This document shows positions 13,757 through 18,706 of a DNA stretch of 18,706 bases, in pieces. The number at the start of each line of letters is the position of its first letter. The stretch's first letter is position 1. The position numbers were made by a program, and so were the translations under genes. This stretch comes from Tannerella sp. (lineage in GTDB: Bacteria > Bacteroidota > Bacteroidia > Bacteroidales > Tannerellaceae): positions 1-18,706 of the forward strand of contig JAITMT010000326.1 in NCBI GenBank assembly GCA_031277235.1, in the 5' to 3' direction. The notes under the pieces were generated by a model, which was given only the letters and a program-made list of their open reading frames with translations, made no database searches and was not told the DNA's origin.

Positions 13757-13874
13757 TATTTTCAATATTTACAATTGTACACATAACAATTCCGCTGAAA
13801 TCCGCTTTCGCCATTTTCAGTTCGGGAATCGAATCATCAATCTCTATCGCCTTTCCGGGTATCGCCCAACTCAT
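13757..13874 (-). pseudogene. hypC remnant (5' part, lost Cys2), fused to the helicase leader
   Basis: The ATG at 13874 reads MSWAIPGKAIEIDDSIPELK and MAKADFSGIV before leaving the HypC pattern. The intact HypC at 16053 reads MCLAIPGKVIEIDDSIPELK. HypC needs Cys2 for binding iron and HypD; here it is replaced (MC to MS), and the protein breaks off after about 30 residues, running into the helicase start in another frame (stop near 13722). At the DNA level 13791-13920 matches 15970-16100 with about ten differences, including one gap, in 131 aligned positions. Relative to the right-hand copy, about 1.2 kb covering the rest of hypC and nearly all of hypD is missing. It is best read as the decayed half of a tandem duplication. 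Confidence 0.85.
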
Positions 13875-13920
13875 AATTCTTTGTTTAAAAAGTGCGTAAA
13901 GATACAAAAAAATGTGATAT
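13791..13920 (-). repeat. Direct repeat 2a: hypC 5' end and promoter (left copy)
   Basis: About 92 percent identical by hand alignment to 15970-16100, including an unbroken identical stretch of over 40 bp inside the coding part and the promoter box TATCTTTA (minus strand 13904-13897). Weaker likeness continues to about 13945. Because the promoter is kept, this copy may now drive the helicase gene. Confidence 0.88.
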
Positions 13921-13949
13921 GGAAGGATTTTTTTGGAAAAATATTGTTT

Positions 13950-14615
13950 TCACTTCAACGCTTTTTCCAATTTTTCGTCCGTTTCTTTTAGTTTTGCCAA
14001 GAGTTGATTAAGTATGTTTTCGGTTTCGTAAGCCAACCCTGAATCCTTGTAAAATTGATACATCGGTATATTTTTCTTTTTTTCTTCTTCCGACCATTGC
14101 AATCGTTTCAATTCTTCGTCCAATTTTATTTTCATCACCCAATCAAGCGTTTCTTCTGCTTCGTTTATTTCTTCATAAGCATCCCATATTGAAATCAACA
14201 AATCCTTATCATCCACCAAACGCATCATGCCTCCGATTTTAAACATTTCGAAAGCGTTTGAGTTAAAATGGAATGAGAAAATAGTATTCATGCCGCCATT
14301 CACTTCAAACACATATAAGGTATCCATGTTGATTGATTTTTTGTCGCGAGATTTCAGATAATCAGCGTAATCAATGGATGGTTTCATTTTTTTGAGACTT
14401 GAATCAATTTCATTTATATTTTCTTCCAGTTCCAGTTTTATGGCAGTCAGTTGGAGTTTCATGTCTTTCCCGCTGTTTCTGACGCCAATCCAATTGCTGA
14501 TGCCAAACGAGATGAGCACCCCGAGAACCACAATCGAAAGTTCCCGCAAATACTTTCCGACGGGTAAAGTAGTTTTCTCTTCCTGCATGATTTTTTTCGT
14601 TTTTTCTGTATTCAT
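13950..14615 (-). CDS. Membrane-anchored hypothetical protein, DUF6090-like architecture
   Basis: A 221-residue protein that I do not recognise with certainty. Residues 1-20 are polar, residues about 26-45 form one transmembrane segment (ELSIVVLGVLISFGISNWIG) with a Trp at its end, and the rest is a charged, largely helical soluble domain with coiled-coil-like stretches (LQLTAIKLELEENINEIDSS, and LNQLLAKLKETDEKLEKALK at the end). This order, a KYL..E..VV.GVLI...I.NW segment followed by a helical domain, is that of small Bacteroidota membrane proteins such as the DUF6090 group. It sits exactly between the two copies of the duplicated helicase/hypC block and has no counterpart in the other copy, so it may have arrived with the rearrangement. 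Function unknown. Confidence 0.7.
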   Translation of the reverse strand: MNTEKTKKIMQEEKTTLPVGKYLRELSIVVLGVLISFGISNWIGVRNSGKDMKLQLTAIKLELEENINEIDSSLKKMKPSIDYADYLKSRDKKSINMDTLYVFEVNGGMNTIFSFHFNSNAFEMFKIGGMMRLVDDKDLLISIWDAYEEINEAEETLDWVMKIKLDEELKRLQWSEEEKKKNIPMYQFYKDSGLAYETENILNQLLAKLKETDEKLEKALK

Positions 14616-14669
14616 ATAAAATCCAACTATTAAGAATTTTTATTTTTGTTGATTTGCTCTTCAAAAGAA

Positions 14670-14738
14670 ATATTTTTTCCCCGTAAAATTGACGTATTTT
14701 TCGGCTAATTTCCATTACGGATTCGTTTGCATATCAAT
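14670..14738 (-). pseudogene. Helicase 5' stub (direct repeat 1b) with early stop
   Basis: On the minus strand from 14732 it reads ATGCAAACGAATCCG then TAA, followed by codons for LAEKYVNFTGKK, matching the start of the intact helicase (MQTNPQLQLAEKYVNFTGKN). Codon 6 is a stop, a one-base insertion shifts the frame near codon 20, and likeness ends there. It begins a few bases past the hypD stop, just as the intact start follows the hypC remnant. It shows that the ancestral order was hypC-hypD-helicase. Confidence 0.85.
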
Positions 14739-14741
14739 TCG

Positions 14742-15824
14742 TTACCGATATTTGTAAAACGCCGCGCAGACGCCCTCGTCGGAAACCATCGAAGCGCCAA
14801 GCGGGTGTTCGGGCGTGCATCGCGTGGCGAAATGCGGACAGTCGGAGACGTTTTTGATTCCTTTCATGATTTCGCCTGCAATACAGGGATTATCCTCATT
14901 ATCTGACGTTTGCAAACTTCTTGGAAATTTCTTTTCCGCATCGAAAGTAGCGTATTTTTCGCGCAGGGCAAAACCGCTTTTGGGAATCGTGCCGATGCCG
15001 CGCCATTCGCGGTCTGCCGGTTCGAGTATTTCCGCCATCATCCGTCGCGCTGCCGGATTGCCTTCGTCGCGGACGACACGTTTATAGGCATTTTCAACTT
15101 GTGCTCTGCCTTCCTCCAACTGTTTGATACACAGATAAATACTCGACAATAAATCGGCAGGTTCAAAACCCGTAACAACTAACGGTTTGCGGCATTTTTC
15201 CGCCAAAACAACATAATCTTCACTGCCCATGATTGCACAGACATGCCCCGCCAAAAGAAATCCATTCACCTGACTATCCTCCTGATTGACAATCATTTCA
15301 ATCGCCGGTGGAACGGCAAACAGCGAACAGAGCAGCGAAAAATTTTTCAGCCCACGCCTTTCCGCTTCTTTCAGCGCCATCAGATAAACGGGAGCAGTCG
15401 TTTCAAAACCCACCGCAAAAAAAACGATTTCCCTATCCGGATGATTTTTAGCCAGTTCCACAGCATCCAGCGGAGAATACAGCATACGCACATCCGCCCC
15501 TGCCGCTTTCACCTGCAACAAATCCCTTTCGCTGCCCGGCACCCGCATCATATCACCGAACGAACAGAAAATCACGTCGTTGCGTGCAGCAATTTCAAGC
15601 GCATGGTCAATCATTCCGGCAGACGTTACGCACACGGGGCAGCCCGGTCCGTGAAGCAGGCGAATATTTTCCGGCAACATCTCTTCAATCCGGTATTTGG
15701 CAATCGTATGCGTCTGACCACCACAGACTTCCATAATATTCCAGGGACGTGTCGCCGTTCGGGCGATTGCCGCAACCAGCGATTTCACGCGTTCCGCATC
15801 TCTGTATTCGTCAACGTATTTCAT
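14742..15824 (-). CDS. hypD: HypD, [NiFe]-hydrogenase maturation iron-sulfur protein
   Basis: A 360-residue protein that, with HypC, is the scaffold on which the Fe(CN)2CO group of [NiFe] hydrogenases is built before transfer to the large subunit; it acts in the cytoplasm. Visible motifs: EVCGGQTHT with Cys34, HGPGCPVCVT with Cys62 and Cys65, VGFETTAP, GFEPADLL, and the C-terminal cysteine region CPHFATRCTPEHPLG ending in CAAFYKY that helps hold the [4Fe-4S] cluster. Length is normal. The ATG lies one base after the hypC stop, so the pair is translationally coupled. hypA, hypB, hypE, hypF and hydrogenase genes are not in the window. Confidence 0.96.
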   Translation of the reverse strand: MKYVDEYRDAERVKSLVAAIARTATRPWNIMEVCGGQTHTIAKYRIEEMLPENIRLLHGPGCPVCVTSAGMIDHALEIAARNDVIFCSFGDMMRVPGSERDLLQVKAAGADVRMLYSPLDAVELAKNHPDREIVFFAVGFETTAPVYLMALKEAERRGLKNFSLLCSLFAVPPAIEMIVNQEDSQVNGFLLAGHVCAIMGSEDYVVLAEKCRKPLVVTGFEPADLLSSIYLCIKQLEEGRAQVENAYKRVVRDEGNPAARRMMAEILEPADREWRGIGTIPKSGFALREKYATFDAEKKFPRSLQTSDNEDNPCIAGEIMKGIKNVSDCPHFATRCTPEHPLGASMVSDEGVCAAFYKYR

Positions 15825-15825
15825 G

Positions 15826-16053
15826 TCAAACCCGCTCGATATGTTCCAAATCTTTCAGCGTCTGCTCCGCTTCGCCGGCGTCAACCACGGAAATTGCCAT
15901 TCCCGCATGAGCCAGCACGTAGTCATCCTTCTCAACATCAATCCATTGCACACAAATGTCCTTCACGACTCCACTGAAATCCACTTTCGCCATTTTCAGT
16001 TCGGGAATCGAATCATCAATCTCTATCACCTTTCCGGGTATCGCTAAACACAT
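15826..16053 (-). CDS. hypC: HypC, [NiFe]-hydrogenase maturation chaperone
   Basis: A 75-residue HypC/HypG/HupF family chaperone. It starts MCLAIPGKVIEI, with the essential Cys2 that binds the iron group, and has the DFSGVVKDICVQWIDV strand region and a later DYVLAHAGMAISVVD segment. HypC escorts the Fe(CN)2CO unit between HypD and the hydrogenase large-subunit precursor. It is followed by hypD after one base. A promoter-like TATCTTTA lies at 16084-16077. The first third of the gene and this promoter are duplicated at 13791-13920, where the copy has lost Cys2. Confidence 0.95.
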   Translation of the reverse strand: MCLAIPGKVIEIDDSIPELKMAKVDFSGVVKDICVQWIDVEKDDYVLAHAGMAISVVDAGEAEQTLKDLEHIERV

Positions 16054-16100
16054 AATTTTTTGTTTTAAAAAGTGCGTAAAGATACGAAAAAATGAGATAT
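15970..16100 (-). repeat. Direct repeat 2b: hypC 5' end and promoter (right copy)
   Basis: The intact counterpart of 13791-13920, about 92 percent identical over 131 aligned positions. The offset between the hyp copies (about 2180 bp) is larger than that between the helicase copies (983 bp), which puts the deletion in the left block at about 1.2 kb. Confidence 0.88.
16077..16084 (-). promoter_or_regulatory. Candidate -7 promoter element for hypCD
   Basis: TATCTTTA on the minus strand, seven of eight positions of TAnnTTTG, about 24 bp before the hypC ATG and inside the duplicated block. The same box is kept in the left copy at 13904-13897. No convincing -33 TTTG is seen. Confidence 0.45.
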
Positions 16101-16243
16101 CGGATAACTTTTTCGGAAAAAATGTTATTTTTTCGTTTGCAGGTTGATCTATTGGCGACTGTAAGGAATAATTTTCAAGACTGCGCGAGAATCCTTTAGC
16201 CCTTGCCGTTCACACGTTCTGCTTACTTCGAGCGGGTCACCAT

Positions 16244-18181
16244 TTATCCCTCCTTCGCCAGCCGTCCTTTCGCAATTTCTTCCACCACGCCCGGGTCAAG
16301 CAGGGTTGTCGTATCGCCGAAGTTTTGCAGTTCGCCGCTCGCTATTTTTTGCAGGATGCGGCGCATGATTTTTCCGCTTCGCGTTTTCGGCAGTCCGCTG
16401 ACAAACTGGATTTTATCCGGCTTGGCAATGGGACCGATAATCCGGGAAACGGTTTGTACGATGGCTTCCCGCATCTCTTCTTCCGTGCCGTGCAGGGATT
16501 GCAGAATGATGTAGGCATAAATTCCCTGTCCCTTCAAATCGTGCGGATAGCCCACCACAGCGCTTTCCACAACGCCGTAGTGCATGTTGATGGCATTTTC
16601 CACTTCCGCCGTGCCGATGCGGTGACCGCTCACGTTGAGCACGTCGTCCACCCGTCCGGTGATGCGGTAGTTGCCCTCTTCATCCCGCAACGCTCCGTCG
16701 CCGGTGAAGTATAAATCCTGATACGCAGAGAAATACGTTTGCCGGCAACGTTCATGGTCACCGTAGGTTGTACGGAGAATACCGGGCCACGGATATTTGA
16801 TGCACAGGTTTCCGGCAGCCGGATTTCCTTCCACTTCGTTGCCGTTTTCATCCACCAAAAGCGGCGCTACGCCCGGCAAAGGCAATGTGGCAAAAGAAGG
16901 CTTGGCAGGCGTTATCCCCGCCATGTTGGAAATCAAAATACCGCCGGTTTCCGTTTGCCACCACGTGTCCACAATCGGACATTTTTTCTTCCCGACATTT
17001 TCGTCATACCAGCGCCATGCTTCTTCGTTGATAGGCTCGCCCACGGTTCCCAGCACTTTCAGCGAAGAAAGGTCTTTACCTTCAAACGGTTGCAATCCGT
17101 AACCCATGAGCGAACGGATGGCGGTAGGAGCCGTGTACAAACTGTTGACCTTGTATTTTTCCACAATTTCCCACAAACGTCCGGCATTGGGCCAGGTGGG
17201 AATGCCTTCAAACATCAGCGAAGTGGCTCCGGCGCTCAACGGTCCGTACAGAATGTAACTGTGTCCGGTTATCCAGCCGACGTCGGCTGTGCAGAAGAAA
17301 ATTTCGCGGGGCTTGTATTGAAAAGTATTGATAAAGGTATAATTCGTCCACACCATGTAGCCGCCGCAGGTATGTACAACGCCTTTTGGCTTGCCCGTGC
17401 TGCCCGATGTGTATAAAATGAAGAGCGGGTCTTCCGCATCCATTTCTTCCGCGGGGAAAGAAACGACATTGTCTTTTTCCACCTGTGTATCAGCGTATTC
17501 CATCTCGTCCTCCCACCATACGTCTCTGCCTTTGATCATGGAAACGGGCGTTCGCGTGCGGGTATAAACGATGACCCGCTTGACGGTTCGATTGCCGATG
17601 AGCGCATCGTCAATCACGCTTTTCAGCGGAATGACTTTTTCTCCGCGATAAGCGCCGTCGCAGGTTACAATAAACTCTGCCTGCGCATCTTCCAGTCTGC
17701 CGGCAATGCTTTGCGCCGAAAATCCGCCGAAAATCACGCTGTGAATCGCGCCGATCCGGGCACAGCCCAGCACGGCATACGCCAGTTCGGGAACCATTCC
17801 CATATAGATGCAAACGCGGTCGCCTTTTTTGACGCCGTTGTTTTTCAGCACCTGCGCAAACTGGCAAACCCGCTTGTGGAGCCGGTTGTAGGTAACAATT
17901 CTGACGCGGTCTTCGGGATTGTTCGGCTCCCAGATAATTGCGGGATCTTCGCCTCTGGTCGGCAAATAGCGGTCAATGCAATTTTCGGTGATGTTTAGTT
18001 TGCCGTTGATAAACCATTTAACGTCAGGTTCTTTGAAATTCCAATCAAGGACTTTGTCCCATTTTTTTCTCCAAACAAAATGTTGGGCGACTTCATCCCA
18101 AAATTCTTCGGGATTTTCCATGCTTTTCCGGTATGCATCCCGGTATTGCTCGATGGACGAAATTTGATAAGGATAGTGCAT
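16244..18181 (-). CDS. acs: Acetyl-CoA synthetase (AMP-forming)
   Basis: A 645-residue enzyme that activates acetate to acetyl-CoA through acetyl-AMP. I take the ATG at 18181 (MHYPYQISSIEQYRDAYRKS), which gives the usual length and N-terminus; the frame extends 47 codons upstream through the leader, without family likeness. Visible: the IFGGFSA and CDGAYRGEK blocks of the CoA/ATP site, the P-loop-like LYTSGSTGKPKG, TADVGWITGHSYILYGPL, DTWWQTETGG at the adenylate site, the YFTGDGALRDEEGNYRITGR hinge, and PKTRSGKIMRR with catalytic Lys604, the lysine that is acetylated for control in other species. The gene stands alone with a leader of roughly 100 nt; a weak TTACTTTG at 18287-18280 may be its -7 box. 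Confidence 0.96.
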   Translation of the reverse strand: MHYPYQISSIEQYRDAYRKSMENPEEFWDEVAQHFVWRKKWDKVLDWNFKEPDVKWFINGKLNITENCIDRYLPTRGEDPAIIWEPNNPEDRVRIVTYNRLHKRVCQFAQVLKNNGVKKGDRVCIYMGMVPELAYAVLGCARIGAIHSVIFGGFSAQSIAGRLEDAQAEFIVTCDGAYRGEKVIPLKSVIDDALIGNRTVKRVIVYTRTRTPVSMIKGRDVWWEDEMEYADTQVEKDNVVSFPAEEMDAEDPLFILYTSGSTGKPKGVVHTCGGYMVWTNYTFINTFQYKPREIFFCTADVGWITGHSYILYGPLSAGATSLMFEGIPTWPNAGRLWEIVEKYKVNSLYTAPTAIRSLMGYGLQPFEGKDLSSLKVLGTVGEPINEEAWRWYDENVGKKKCPIVDTWWQTETGGILISNMAGITPAKPSFATLPLPGVAPLLVDENGNEVEGNPAAGNLCIKYPWPGILRTTYGDHERCRQTYFSAYQDLYFTGDGALRDEEGNYRITGRVDDVLNVSGHRIGTAEVENAINMHYGVVESAVVGYPHDLKGQGIYAYIILQSLHGTEEEMREAIVQTVSRIIGPIAKPDKIQFVSGLPKTRSGKIMRRILQKIASGELQNFGDTTTLLDPGVVEEIAKGRLAKEG

Positions 18182-18418
18182 TTCTGTATTTTTTATTAAG
18201 GGCACTTCTCGATTACATACATTACTATTTTGATTTCGCAAAGCGCCGAAGTGCGTTAAAACGCGTTGAAAAACCGCGCCAAAGTAAGGCATAATTTTGT
18301 AAAAAAACAACAATTGCGGCAAATTTTTATCGGACTTTCGGTTGATTTTATTTTTATTTGGTTGTGTATCATTCTATTATGTGATTTATAATTTACGTTT
18401 GAGAAGGTTTTATGTTGT
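18182..18418 (-). other. acs leader and AT-rich spacer, no gene seen
   Basis: Between the acs start and the hairpin cluster there is no credible reading frame. The part nearest acs contains GC-rich patches in an AT-rich setting (AACGCGTT, GCGCCGAAGTGCG), which could fold in the acs 5' leader; I cannot match it to a known riboswitch. Confidence 0.5.
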
Positions 18419-18485
18419 AGGGGCGGGGCTTGTCCCCGCCCTGATATATGTCTCCGGGATAAGGGCAACCACGAGGGTTGCTCCT
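18419..18485. repeat. Paired GC-rich hairpin repeats
   Basis: Two hairpins in tandem: GGGCGGGG/CCCCGCCC with a CTTGT loop (18421-18441), and GCAACC/GGTTGC with an ACGAG loop (18465-18481, extended by imperfect pairing to AGG and TCCT). The GC content contrasts sharply with the surrounding AT-rich spacer. They look like dispersed intergenic repeats, of a type I have seen in other Bacteroidota spacers. Confidence 0.7.
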
Positions 18486-18537
18486 ATGCACGGATTTCGT
18501 CCAATATGAATGGATTTAATTTTTGGTATTGAATAAG

Positions 18538-18685
18538 AGGATTACAAATCCTTAATAATATATCCTGCAGCATCTCCGCAAGGAGATGAACATGAATAAC
18601 CCCCAATGAAGCGTAGCGATTGGGGGTGAAACGGGCGAAGGGGTAAACGGATGAACAGATAAACGGGCTAAAGGCTGAAAGCCTT
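18538..18685. repeat. Cluster of four further hairpin repeats
   Basis: AGGATT/AATCCT with ACA loop (18538-18552); CATCTCC/GGAGATG with GCAA loop (18571-18588); CCCCCAAT/ATTGGGGG with an 11-nt loop (18600-18626); AAGGCT/AGCCTT with GAA loop (18671-18685). Stem sequences are all different but the design is the same short perfect stem and small loop. No protein is encoded. The cluster may continue beyond the window. Confidence 0.65.
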
Positions 18686-18706
18686 CCCATCAATAACACA
18701 GGGCAA

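Noticed and set aside
15243..15977. 244-codon plus-strand frame opposite hypD/hypC
   Set aside because: A shadow of hypD and hypC; composition is rich in Arg/His and it has no motif.
18182..18322. 47-codon N-terminal extension of acetyl-CoA synthetase
   Set aside because: No family likeness, and it runs through the probable promoter and leader.
18419..18706. CRISPR array
   Set aside because: The hairpins differ in sequence and spacing; there is no repeated unit with regular spacers and no cas gene.

Overview
The window looks like a chromosomal segment of a T9SS-bearing member of the Bacteroidota, probably an anaerobic Bacteroidales. The reasons are: Bacteroidota-type -7 boxes (TAnnTTTG) in front of several genes; AT-rich spacers; a PorX-type response regulator; a secreted glycoside hydrolase with a T9SS-like C-terminal tail; two DUF4252 proteins; and clusters of short intergenic hairpin repeats. 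Family assignments come from reading the translated sequences, not from a database search.

Layout, left to right. (1) Positions 1-689, minus strand: a cytoplasmic FKBP prolyl isomerase followed by the truncated start of a lipoprotein. (2) 845-2901, plus strand: DUF4252 protein, ECF sigma factor, single-pass membrane protein (candidate anti-sigma factor), second DUF4252 protein. A 122-bp composite hairpin element sits between the sigma factor and the membrane protein. (3) 2950-4904, plus: porX, overlapping tsaE by 4 bp. (4) A 474-bp AT-rich spacer with palindromes and a good promoter, then a GH5 glycanase with a carbohydrate-binding-like domain and a T9SS tail. (5) 7281-11423, plus: a DNA-invertase-type serine recombinase, polA, and upp, which is flanked by inverted AATCTTCAAATC-type tracts. 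(6) 11632-16053, minus: a Pif1-like helicase with a C-terminal HRDC-like segment, a broken second copy of hypC, a membrane-anchored hypothetical protein, a broken second copy of the helicase start, then hypD and hypC. (7) 16244-18181, minus: acetyl-CoA synthetase. (8) 18182-18706: acs leader and a cluster of hairpin repeats, with no gene.

How the genes may work together. PorX controls type IX secretion in well-studied relatives, and the next transcription unit downstream encodes a probable T9SS cargo. The ECF sigma operon directly upstream of porX is notable because in Porphyromonas gingivalis an ECF sigma factor (SigP) partners with PorX; whether this one does is inference. HypC and HypD build the Fe(CN)2CO group of [NiFe] hydrogenases, so the genome should encode a hydrogenase elsewhere.

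The most informative structural observation is a partial tandem duplication. The helicase 5' end and the hypC 5' end plus promoter each occur twice, in the same order and orientation. The left copy has lost about 1.2 kb (most of hypC and hypD), which places the intact helicase behind a second hypC promoter. The right copy keeps hypCD but only a 22-codon helicase stub with an early stop. I did not find a clearly new defence or mobile system; the sigma/DUF4252/porX cluster and the repeat elements are the best leads.
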